From: Drosophila persimilis
Lineage: Eukaryota > Arthropoda > Insecta > Diptera > Drosophilidae
NCBI RefSeq assembly: GCF_003286085.1
Contig: NW_020825298.1
Location: 2,604,001-2,668,000, forward strand
Direction: 5' to 3'
Length of the DNA stretch: 64,000 nt
This document shows positions 1-10,900 of the stretch, piece by piece. Each line of letters begins with the position of its first letter. Position 1 is the first letter of the stretch. Position numbers and translations under genes: made by a program. A model generated the notes under the pieces. It saw only the letters and a list, made by a program, of their open reading frames with translations, was not told the DNA's origin and ran no database searches.

Positions 1-1350
1 GTTCTTCTGGCATCAGCATAATTCCGTGCTTTTCAGAGCTGATTGGAGCTCCTCCATCGCACATCCGTTTTCAGTGGCAAATCGGAAATCCTTTGGTGCC
101 ACATGGCCTTTGGCGCTTTCAATTAGCCGCCACGGTTTACGGCAGTCACGACGGCTATCACTCCCCCCTCCCGTGTGCGAATTGTGGCCAATTATTGTGA
201 GTACAGGGCACACTCATCCACCCGAAATGCTACAACTCACTATGGATTGGCAAACAAATTCGCAAAATGATTTTGCACGGCCCTAATCGACCGGGGCCCT
301 GATAAGAAGATTAGATTATCCTCTTTAATCGGTTTGAACTTTATGGCACCCCCAATAAGTGCGGTGGGAAAACTGCATTCAAACCCGGAGGGTGATAAGC
401 GATAAGATGGCGGGGACTCAATTAGGAAATAGTTGACCATAGCTACAGTTCTGATTGGTTTTAAAATAGGTTTAGTCAGACCAGTTAGACTCTGGCCACT
501 GAAGAGCCCCACTTAACAATTTCCAGATAATAAAAAACACGAATTTTATGAATATTTATAGACAGCATTTGGAATACTTCCATTCATTGGGCACCGTCGC
601 ACAGTGGGCTTAACCACCCCTAGAACTCGTAGCTTATTTTAATTCCATTTTCAATTTCCGAAATAGATTTTTGGTATCTGTTCGATTATTAATGCATCAC
701 GGAAGCTATCAATCGTTTTTGTTTATTTTGAATAACAACATTTATAAACCTCTCAAAACAAAAAACAACATGTTTTGCTGCAACAAAATTTTTGGCCACA
801 TTTTTTAATTTTAGATAAAATAAAGAAAGTGCATGCAGATATTCTTACCCATAATCTGGTTCCGTTTTGAAATCTTATCCTGGTGTTCCATATGCGACTC
901 TAACGATTCTGATGGAGGGAGACACCGCACGACGACTTCGAAATTACGAGAAAACCGCACCGAAACCGCCAGCGAAACGCACGAAATGATTTCCAATAAG
1001 AGCACAAATTTAACGCATATTAATTTAGGGTGAGGCATTAGTGGGCGGAAGTTCGTGTAAACACACCAAGCAAGAGAGAGTCAGATCAGCGGGTATTGGG
1101 AATGCCTCACCCTACCATAAACTTCGCTTGGGATGAGAGCACTCTCTCCTTTTTGATTCTCTTCTTCACTGCATCACACTACTGCGTGGGAGTGGGAAAG
1201 GGACGAAACTTGACGAATTTTCAAGCACCCGCACACACACACTACTGGATCTCATGTAAACAAAAAAAAAAAGGAGCGAGACAACTAAACAATAACACAT
1301 TTTATTTGTAACACGTTTTTGTATACATTTATGTTTGATCACTGGATTAC
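1..1350. other. Intergenic sequence, no gene seen
   Basis: No reading frame here has splice context or a recognisable protein family. The stretch is moderately AT-rich with homopolymer runs. It contains a small group of GATA-type sites (listed separately) and, from about 1040, GA-rich and CT-rich sequence leading into the repeat array that starts near 1354. Confidence 0.6.
301..406. promoter_or_regulatory. Cluster of GATA-factor type sites
   Basis: Within about 105 bp there are GATAAG at 301-306, TTATC at 316-320, TGATAA at 393-398 and GATAAG at 401-406. Spacing like this is typical of enhancers bound by GATA factors in fly midgut and fat body. More single sites lie just upstream of the first scavenger receptor gene (3798-3803, 3842-3847, 3983-3987). 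Regulatory function is inference only; such short motifs also occur by chance. Confidence 0.2.
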
Positions 1351-1353
1351 TCA

Positions 1354-3560
1354 CTGAATTTTCACTTCACACACCTGCGTGACAGTTTTCCCGATGGATT
1401 TCCACCATTTTCCGCATTTTCACGGATAAAAACGCGATGCAGACTTACGAACGCACGCTTTGACCGGCGGGAAAATGAAAGTGAGAGCGGCGCAAATTCG
1501 TTCATTCTTTGCTCTCCTTCTCCTCTTCTTACTTGCCTTCACTCCTCCCACGCACTCTTCAGCTACTTTGGCGAAAACGAAACGAAAAAAAGGGAGAATA
1601 CGGAATAACACATGATTTTGTTTTACACATGAAAAAAAGAATTTATGCAAAAAATAAATGATTATCTACACATATGTATGTATGTACATATAGCACATAT
1701 ACCAAATATATACACATTAATATATCACAAATCGCTGCACTTTTCCTTCGTAGATCTGCATTTTTGTAGCCATTTTTCCTCCTTCTACGCCCCCGCCCTT
1801 TGACAAACACTTTTCTTGCACTGAATTTTCACTTCACACACCTGCGTGACATTTTTCCCGATGCATTTTCACCATTTTCCCCATTTTTCAAAATTTAAAC
1901 GCGGAGCTGACTTTCAAACGCGCGCTTTGACCGGCTGGAAAATAAATTAGAGAGCGCAAATGCGCTCAGTCTTCGATCTCCTTCTCTTCTTCAACATTTC
2001 TCTCACTCCCACGCTCTCGTCGGCTACTTTTGCTTATGCTCATGATGAATTTACGCAAGGTGGTCAGCTCTCGCAATGCGCTCTCTTCTCGTGTCTTCTT
2101 TTGCTCAGCACAGCAGCAAACCTGGTGCTCCTCTTTCACACCAATCAATTGCTGAGAGCATTGCGGAGCGTAAATAACCCGCAAATGAGTTAATGGACCA
2201 CCTGCAATAATGGCATCATGCTCTTTGTCATTTTGTTCTGCTACTTCACAGAGAGATCAAAAGTGTGTGGACGTGGGAGTGAGAGTGAGATGCAGAGATT
2301 GATGAGAGAGTTAGAGTGAGCGGCGTAGGTGCAGCTCACGTTGAAATTATTTAATTTTATTAAATTAATTGATCTTTCTTTATGAAATTAATTTATTTAA
2401 TAAAATTAGTTGATTAATTAATTAAGCATAAGCAAGAGTACCCAACAGAGCGTGGGAGAGAGAGAAAATGGAAAGAGAAGCATGGATTGAAAAATGAACG
2501 CATTTGCAGCGCTCTCACTTTCATTTTTCCGTCGGCAAAGCGTGCGTTCGTAAGTCAGCTCCGCGCTTAAATTCGATAAAATGCGGAAAATGGTGAAAAT
2601 CCATAGGAAAGATGTCACGCAGGTGTGTGAAGTGAAGTTAAATGCAAGAAAAGTGCGGATGGAGGCAAAATGGCGGCAAAAAGTAGATCTAGAAAGGAAA
2701 AGTGAAACAATTTGTGATATATGTATACGTATGTATGTATATGTGAACTAAAAATATATATTTTCTTCGCATTAATTCTTTTTTTTTATGTGGACAATCA
2801 AAAATATATTGTTGTCTCGTTGTCCGTTTTTTCATTTAGTTTTCGCAAAAGTAGCTGTAGAGAGCGTGGGAGAGAGAGCAGAGGAGTAGGAGATCAAAGA
2901 ATTACGGCATTTGCAGCGCTCTCACTTTCATTTTTCCGTCGGCAAAGCGTGCGTTCGTAAGTCAGCTCCGCGCTTAAATTCGAGAAAATGCGGAAAATGG
3001 GGAAAATCCATCGGGAAAAATATCACGCAGGTGTGTGAAGTGAAGTTCAGTGGAGTGATGCGGTGATTAATTACAAATGTATACAAATATGGGTTTTTAG
3101 TGCAAGAAAATATGTTTGATCAAAGGCGGGGTGCGCAGCAAAAGGCAAAATAGCAACAGAAATGCAGCGCGACAAAGGAAAAGTGCGGCAATAAGTGATA
3201 CATATATGTATGTAAAAAAAATAATTTTATCTACACATATATGTATATTAAATTCACATATATATAGATAAACATATTTTTTTTGCATGAATTCTTTTTT
3301 TTCATTAAATTGTGTTATGGTTTCGTTGTCTCCCTTATTTCGTTTCGTTTTCGCAAAAGAAGCTGCCGCGAGCGTGGGAGGAGTGAAGGCAAGTAGGAAG
3401 AGGAGCAGGAGAGCAAAGAACAAACGCATTTGCACCGCTCTCACTCAAATCTTTTCACCAGTCAAAGCGTGCGTTCGTAAGTCAGCTCCGCGTTTTTATC
3501 CGTGAAAATGCGGAAATTGATGGAAAATAGATCGGACAAAATGTCGCGTATGGAAGCCAG
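1354..3560. repeat. Palindromic tandem repeat array, five units
   Basis: A diverged unit of roughly 400-520 bp occurs five times. Two copies (about 1354-1680 and 1819-2060) run one way; three (about 2430-2720, 2840-3220 and 3330-3560) run the other way, so the whole array is an inverted repeat centred near 2240. Landmarks shared by units are CACGCAGGTGTGTGAAGTG (reverse complement near 1364 and 1829; forward near 2616 and 3027), AAAGCGTGCGTTCGTAAGTC (about 2537, 2945, 3465, reverse complement near 1445), and GAGCGTGGGAG. Unit spacing is about 465 bp in the left arm, and 411 then about 516 bp in the right arm. I see no transposase or terminal inverted repeat. It could be a non-autonomous element family or a local minisatellite. 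Confidence 0.7.
2346..2425. repeat. AT-rich imperfect palindrome at the array centre
   Basis: Almost pure A/T sequence in which TTAATTTTATTAAATTAATT near 2350 is largely complementary to AATTTATTTAATAAAATTAG near 2391. It could fold into a hairpin of about 20 bp with a short loop. It lies between the two oppositely oriented arms of the repeat array. Confidence 0.45.
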
Positions 3561-4077
3561 TCGGAAGAAATTAAATTTCAGTGAATACAAAACGCCGTCC
3601 ACCCGCTTACTCGCTCTCTCCCGCTCTCTCACACACTCTATTCGTGATATTTGCGCCCTCTGGCTGATGGAGGCTGCGACTCACAGCGTTCCCCCTCATT
3701 ACAATTAAATCTATGTATATTTATAATCCGTTCCACCCACTGTGCATCAGTGCGGTCGCCAGGTGTTCCTGTTTGCAAACTTCAAGTAGGTAGCCTCTGA
3801 TAACGATGCACCCACGAAAAGTCGAGTGCAATCGACGGCACTTATCAAGGTCTTACAGTACGGCTAAGTGCCCCACTTAAATTACTCCACAATCAGGGCA
3901 CCGATATGGGTGGGGCAGCCAACCAAACAAACCGAAGCAATATGGCAGACAGGCAGATTAGCAACTGAACTGCTGAGAAGGGGATAATCGAGTGGACGAG
4001 CGAGCGATGAATAAAGACGGTGGCTGGTTCTGATCGTCTGGCATTCGGCTGGCAGTCTTTGTTTCGCATCGATCGAT
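3561..4077. other. Upstream region of the first CD36-family gene
   Basis: This short gap between the repeat array and the first receptor gene must hold its promoter. I see single GATA-type sites at 3798-3803, 3842-3847 and 3983-3987, and a weak initiator-like GCAGTC at 4052-4057, but no convincing TATA box. The sequence just before the ATG reads CATCGATCGAT, resembling but not matching a DRE. Confidence 0.4.
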
Positions 4078-5838
4078 ATGTGCTGTCGTTGCTGTGGTGT
4101 GACCCAACAGAAGGTATGGGTATTCGGTATCGGGACACTGATGGGCGTCTCAGGACTCCTGTCCGTCATATGGGGACCTAGTTTCATGGACACGCTGATA
4201 ATGAAGGTGAGCTGGAAGCTCAGAGAAAAGTTCGGGAAGTGTTCATTTGGAATTCCTTTCAGCAACTGCCCCTAACGCCCACCTCGAAGACCTTCGAGAA
4301 GTGGGAGGAGCTGCCCATTCCCATATACCTGCACATGTACCTTTGGAACTGGACCAATGCCCAAGAAGTGCAGGCCAACGGTGTGAAGCCGATCTTCGAG
4401 CAGTTGGGTCCTTATGTCTATCGGGAGGAACGCAAGAAAATGGACTTGGAGTGGCACGACAATGGCACAGTCACCTTCAATCCCAGACGTATTTGGTACT
4501 GGGAGGAGGAGATGTCAGGCGGAAAACAGACGGATATAATCACTGGCCCCCACCTGCCATCCATCGTGAGTGGCTTGATATATCTACCAAAGGGTTCCCT
4601 AAAGTCCATTGTTTTCCAGGCTGCTGCCCATTCAATGAAGGATAGTAATATTTTCTTAAAAGTCATGTTCAACCAAGCCCTCAACGCGAACGGAGGAGCT
4701 CTGTACACCACCCACACCGCCTCGGAGTGGCTGTTTGAGGGCTTCTATGATGAGTTCCTGCACTACGCCATGAATCTGAACAATCCGCTGGCACCTGAAA
4801 TTCTGGACGATCACTTTGCCTGGTTCCTGCACCGCAACGAGTCGAAGGACTTCGAAGGACCCTTCACGGTGCATACGGGTGTCGGCGACATCAAGGAGAT
4901 GGGGGAAATCAAGTACTGGAAGGGCATGAACCACACGGGCTGGTACGAGGGCGAGTGCGGACGGCTCAACGGCAGCACTACAGATCTCTTCGTGCCCGAC
5001 GAGCCGAAGGAGAAGGCCCTCACCATATACATCCCGGACACCTGTAGGATCATCAATCTGGAGTACTCGGGAGTGAGCTACGAAATCGAAGGCATCCAGG
5101 GCTGGAAGTATGAAGTGACCCCAAACACCTTCGACAATGGCCAGCTGAATGGGAACATGAAGTGCTACTGTCCTGCGGACAGGTACCCAGACGATTGTCC
5201 CGCCTCCGGAGCCACATCTCTGGCTCCCTGCGGCGACGGAGCTCCCATGTATCTCTCTGCGGATCACTTTATGTACGCCGATGAGAGCTATGCCAACACG
5301 ATCACCGGCTTCGATCCCGAGTACGAGAAGAACAATTTCTACATCATAATGGAGCGTAAAATGGGCGTTCCCCTGAAGGTGGTCGCCAATGTGATGATCA
5401 CTTTGTACATGGAGCAAGACTCTGTTATCGAGTGAGTACTGTCAAAAGTCGCTTTGGTTGGGGATCTTTTGATTAGTTGTTTTCATCGTTTCACAGCATC
5501 CTAAAGGGCATTCCCAGCTTCTACGCCCCACTCTTTACCACATCCAGTCAAGCGCAAATCGACAAGGCACTTGCCTCCGAGCTGAAGGTGGGCGACCAAT
5601 CCTCTACAGGAAAACCTTTCTAATATTAATGTACATTTTCCAGTTGGTCTTGAGTCTGCCCTCTATTGCTCGCTATATGGGAGTGGGACTGCTCTGTGTG
5701 GGCTGCATCCTTATAGCCATTGGATCTCTCTTGACTTGGAAACGGAAGTGGTACGGCCAGGCCGAGGCTGACAGACTTGCTCTTAGAGACAACGAGGTGA
5801 TTGAAAGCGAGACAGAAGTGGTCCCCAGGAATGAGTAG
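4078..5838 (+). CDS. CD36-family scavenger receptor (class B), gene 1
   Basis: Four exons: 4078-4206, 4263-5431, 5497-5587 and 5644-5838, giving 527 residues, the usual length for the family. The cysteine-rich start (MCCRCC) resembles the palmitoylated N-terminus of CD36. One membrane helix spans about residues 12-32 and a second lies near the C-terminus, with a large glycosylated extracellular loop between (WNWTN motif). Extracellular cysteines are seen at 275, 304, 344, 346, 355 and 366, the six that form three disulfides in CD36. CD36-type proteins take up lipids, carotenoids or lipoproteins at the cell surface. A second paralogue follows 440 bp downstream in the same direction. In D. melanogaster the carotenoid receptor ninaD and CG31741 lie, as I remember, in the same region, so these may be the orthologues; that is unverified, hence no symbol. 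Confidence 0.93.
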
Positions 5839-5879
5839 AAGCAACTATTTTGTGATTTTTAGTAGACTAAGAGCGTATC

Positions 5880-5890
5880 AATAAAATAAA
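5880..5890 (+). terminator. Polyadenylation signals of CD36-family gene 1
   Basis: Two overlapping AATAAA hexamers lie 42-52 nt after the stop codon, giving a very short 3' UTR. Confidence 0.6.
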
Positions 5891-6220
5891 GATTTAACTA
5901 TAACCAGATGTAAATAGTAAACAGAACACAAAGTATTCATAAAGAGCAAGTCCGATATGGCTTCTGAATTAAGAGCACCTCAGGTTAAGGAAATATTCTC
6001 TTTTAGGAGCCCCGAACTCTTGAGTGGAACGGGTACCTATCGCTCAGTCGTGAATATTTGTACTACTGATAATGCATACAAATTCCACCAAATTAAAAAC
6101 AAAAATTATAATCGCTTTATGCCTTTTTTGGCTTTCAGGGGGGTCGGTGCGGAATCTAATCTCACTCTAAACAAACTCAAACCCTTATTAATCCTAATCT
6201 CGTATAATTTCAGGCCAAAA

Positions 6221-6260
6221 TATATAAATATTGCCAAAAACTGTGGGTTTTTTCTCAGTT
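6221..6260 (+). promoter_or_regulatory. Core promoter of CD36-family gene 2
   Basis: A TATATAA box (6221-6227) is followed by the fly initiator TCAGTT (6255-6260). This predicts transcription from about 6257 and a 5' UTR of only about 21 nt before the ATG at 6278. The box-to-initiator distance (about 34 nt) is slightly long. The call rests on sequence match only. Confidence 0.45.
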
Positions 6261-6277
6261 TAATTCGATCCGTCGCG

Positions 6278-7960
6278 ATGTGCTGCAATTGTTGCAGTGT
6301 CCGCCAGCAGAAGATCTGGGTTTTTGCCCTGGGGGGCCTGGCGTTTGTCCTGGGCATAGTCTTGGTCGCCGCCTGGCCGAGCTTGTCGCGTCAGTGGATA
6401 CTGGGAATGCTGCCGCTGGCCCCAGATTCCTTCATGTACAAGCGCTGGGTCGCAACGCCCATGCAGCTGTACAGTACGTTCTATCTGTTCAACTGGACCA
6501 ACCCGGAGGACCTGAACACGGAGGGAGTCAAGCCGAATTTTGAGCAACTGGGACCGTATACGTTCAGCGACTACAAAGTGAAGGAGGACCTGGAGTGGGA
6601 TCAGCCCGAGGTGACCTACTACGGTCGACGCACTTGGCATTTTGTGCCCGATAAATCGAATGGGTCCCTCGAGGATGTGGTTGTCACCCCAGATTTTCCC
6701 GCTGTGGTGAGTGAGAGGAAAAGTAATGGCTCAGTGCCACCATCTGTCAGGCCACTAATCCCGCATTCTGTTTCAGACAGCTTCCTTTCTCTCACGCAAG
6801 TATCGACGCGTACTTCGGAAGGTAATGAACTTTGCCCTCAATCGGGAGGGTGGCTCCACCTTCATAAGACAAACAGCCGGGGAATCTCTCTTCGACGGGT
6901 ACTACAACGAGCTCCTGGACTTCGTGGAGCAGCTGCATTCCCCGCTGCTGCCCGTTCCCAGCGGCACCTTCGGCTGGCTCTATCAGCGGAACCAGTCCAA
7001 GACAGCCGAGGGAAACTTCACCATACACACGGGTCGTGGAGATCGCAGCCGGATGGGAGACCTGCTGCTTTGGAAGGGCAAAAACCACACCGGCTACTAT
7101 GCGGGCGAGTGCGGAAAGGTCAACGGCAGCACCGGCGAGCTGTGGTCCCCGCAGCGACAGTGGGACAGACCCACTTCTATATTTATGCCCGATACAGGAC
7201 GCTTTCTAAACCTGTATCCCACGGAGAACGTCACCGTCGATGGCATTGACGCCTGGCGCTATGTCTCCACGGAACTCACCCTCGATAACGGACAGCTGTC
7301 GCCGGACACGAAATGCTTTTGCGTGGGCCAGCGCGAGTGCCCGCTCAACGGCGTGCTGGACTTTTCTCCGGCCACCTATCACGGCCCGTTCTATATGTCA
7401 CATCCCCATTTCCACATGACGGACGGCATGTTCAGGGAGAACACGACTGGCCTGCAGCCAAATGCCTCGGAGCACTCCATGTATGTGATAATGGAGCCCA
7501 CACTGGGGGCACCTCTGAAGCTAAGGGGACAGCTGATGATTAGTGTGCGAGTGGTGCGCGACGAGGCTATAGAGTGAGTGCTAATTGTACTATTTCCTGG
7601 CAACGATGATGGGTGTTTTTCTTAGCTTCTTCAAAGATGTGGCCTACGATCATTATGCGCCCCTCTTTACCCTGGTCTTGCATGGAGAGATGGACGATAA
7701 TCTGAGAAGTTCACTTAAGGTAAGCCCTCCTTAGAGTATCTCCAGGAAAACTTATTGTCGTCTATTTTTAGCTCGCCTTGAATGTTCCACAAATTGGCCA
7801 ATACACGGGAATAGCCTTCCTCCTCGTAGGCCTCACCATGGTGGCGGTGGGCGTTTACGTCTCAAGGAACCACAAATGGCACAACGAACAAAGGCCCGAA
7901 CCCATTGAGGGAGTGAAAGCAAACAACAAACAAGTCGACGCCACTCGGGGGAACCGATAA
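6278..7960 (+). CDS. CD36-family scavenger receptor (class B), gene 2
   Basis: Four exons: 6278-6706, 6777-7573, 7626-7719 and 7772-7960, encoding 502 residues. Layout matches gene 1: MCCNCC start, membrane helix near residues 13-33, glycosylated ectodomain (FNWTN), and a C-terminal helix before a short basic tail. The ATG at 6278 is chosen because it aligns with gene 1 and follows a TATA/initiator pair, although the frame is open further upstream. Cysteines equivalent to 275, 344, 346 and 355 of gene 1 are present (255, 323, 325, 331). The position equivalent to Cys304 is Gly284, and no cysteine matches Cys366, so one of the three family disulfides is missing. It lacks the first intron of gene 1 and has a different intron at 6707-6776. 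The region around that intron is about 18 residues shorter than in gene 1. Probably a lipid or carotenoid uptake receptor. Confidence 0.92.
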
Positions 7961-10900
7961 GACTGGTTATTCCGTACCCGGCGATAATCTCGCTAATCAT
8001 AGCAAGTATTTGCGGACTATTTAAAGCTATCAGCCACTCAAAGTTATTTAAAGACGGTGAGAGGTCATAAAAAATTCAAATTACTTTCCCGGGGGGCTGG
8101 ATTATCCAATTTCGTTCAGGTGTTGCCCAGCTGCAAGCATCTAGAATTACACAAAATTATGGCCTTTCAAATATGCTAAAATTTATTAATATGTTAATAA
8201 TTGTTTTTTGTTGTTTCGTTCGTGCTGCCCGTCCCACGTGCGAGGGCGAGGGCGAGGACGAGGGCCTTGAGCACGTAAGCTGCATACTTTACGGCGTACG
8301 AACTCTTTCACCAGGCAAAACCAAAGGCAGGGCAACAAATACCGGACTGGAAATTTGAAAAATGCCAAAAGAATATTATAAGCGACTAATTTATATGCAC
8401 CAAGCACGCAAACTTACGTTTTGCACACACATTGTTTGGGCTCGGACGATGGGAACCGAACGGAACGGAACGGAACGGAGCGGATAGGATCGGATCGGAG
8501 CTCAGGTTAAACAATGTATGAAAATATGAAAATTATATGAGTCCCAGTATGTGTCGGCCGTAACTTAAGTACAGGGGACGAAGCAACGAGGCAATAAAAC
8601 ACACAACATTGTTTAAGAATTTCCCGGAAAAAAACCCAACAATTTTGAGCTTGGAGTATCAGTTTCTAAAATATGTCAAAATTTAGAATAAATTGCTGGC
8701 ATAAATAATAATAAGCCAATACATGGTAATCCATTCTCTAAATGAGATTAAGCTTAAGGAAAGGAAATGCAGTATAAAATATTATTAATTAAAAAATAAG
8801 AAGAATCTATATTTTACTGCAAACCTCAAGCTATTTGCTATTGATTCAAAATGCAGTAGGACATAAACAAATTTTCTTTATTTAAACACAAATATGTGGC
8901 AAATATTCTGGCATATTTTAATTCAAAAATTGAGTCCATAAAACGCCCCCCAGAACCCTGACAAATTGCCGGCAGGGCAGGACCGAATGAAAACGGATGT
9001 CAACACACGAGTATTTACTTCAATTTGCTTTCATTGCTGTATTTGGTTTACAGCTACAGCATTTTGGTACATTTTCTTTATAAAATCTTTGGACAACAAT
9101 TGATTTATGGTCGGGCGTATCTTTATAAAATTTATTATTTACGCACTTTATGGTAGTTCCAGTTGAAACCCCATTTATTTGCATGTTGACATTGAATGTG
9201 TGATAATAGCAATTTTATTTGAATAATAATTACTGTGAAACAAATTCGAAGAAAGAGATAAGATTTCTGGCTCTGGCTCGAGCTCAAGACCTTTTCTATT
9301 TTGGGGATTTTCCTTTTTTTTCCGTGTCAAGTAACCACAGCAATGTGCAATTGTGCGAGGAATTTTCAATGAAAAATTTAACAAACGCCCCAAAAAAAAA
9401 CAACCTCGAAAAGGGAGGGAAAAAAACGTACCGTTTGGATAGGACCAGTCTGTCAGGCAGCCACATGGCCTTTATGCCAGGCCAACGACAACCGCATTTC
9501 ATTTTACAGAATAGGTTGTCAAGGTACGCAGACTGACTGACATTTTTATACTTTTTAATGCCTATACCTAGGCCTCCACAATGGTGGAAAGTGTTCATTC
9601 CTGGGTTCATTTGTGACACATTGAAAAACAGTCTGTGGATCGTGGAAGAGTCCTTTACCAAGTGGAAATGTGGTAAAAGTAGGGTCCAACTTTCAGGGTG
9701 GACAAATAGATCTTCCCGTCTTTTTATGTATATTTTCCCTACAATCCCTTCCACCTACACCTCCATCTAAGGTACAAATCGAATCGAGTACCCAAGGACT
9801 ACACTCTCTGGACATTTTTCTATATAGTTTTGGTAATGCTGGTGCGGTTTTTTCCCCGCTGAGCATAACAAGCAACAGATCGCGTCGGTGGCCGACTTCA
9901 TTATTTCGACAAAATCCCCAAAGCCAAGAAAAAAGAGTGTTTGAAAGCACAAATAGAGAGATGGGTGGAGGGGGTTGCTCAGAGCCATTGTTGCCCGCTG
10001 TCCGGTTCCTTCGACTGCTGTCCGTTTATGTCGCGAAAAACTTCGGTGTCCTAATCTGCTGCCTGACTTGCATACTAATTTGTTTGCTCTGCGGTGCCCG
10101 CCCACTAGGAGGGGGCCACCTCTCCTCGGCCAATGTGGGACACGGCCTTTATGGTCTTTTGGGCTGCTGACAACCCGTAGATTATGTTGTTGGCTTTGGC
10201 TTTTGTGTGTTGGCCAAGTCTGAGTAGGTTTCGGGCGAGAGCATGAGTGTGCCCAGTGTCATGTTGCCTGGGCTTATGGATTCGGTTTGCTTCTGGGTCT
10301 GGTTCGGCCTTTGGATCCCAACTCCAATGGCCTTGTTTGTTTATTTCTGTTGGCCGTCTATAAAACCCTGTTTAGCTGCTTAATTTTTTCCTTTGTCATG
10401 TTGACAGTCGTTCGGCTCAAGGACTTCTTCGGTGGAGCCTGGGCCCGAGAGCCGCTTGTTAAGGTTCATTTTTCGCACAATTTAATGTTATTTAATTGGC
10501 ATTTAAGTTAGTGAAAATGTTTGTCTTCCAGCTACAGATAAGGCGTTCATGATATACATAGATGACGAGGTCAGTTTTTATCGGGGCAGTCCTTGAACTT
10601 GGGAAACGGGGGAGTCTTTGGGTGTTCATGATTAAATTGCTGTTATTTTTGTTAAACTTTAAGTCTCTGAAACTGTTAATTTACTTCGTTTTTAATTGCT
10701 TTCAGTGTTCATTGACTGTGCAAATATTTCTATAAAACTCTGAAGATATGTGGCTCATATTCGCTGTAAACCATTTATGTTAAACTTAATCGGAACATGT
10801 CCAGGAACCGGCCGCTAAATAAATTCGTGGGCAATTAATAATTTGTGACATTTTAACTACAATGTTGAAACCGCAGCTTTGCCTCCAGAGTTCGCCGTTC

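Noticed and set aside
4656-5417. Long open frame antisense to CD36-family gene 1
   Set aside because: A shadow of the real coding strand with no own signals.
8173-8358. Short frame with a signal-peptide-like start
   Set aside because: The remainder is a GAGGGC repeat with no family resemblance; likely chance.
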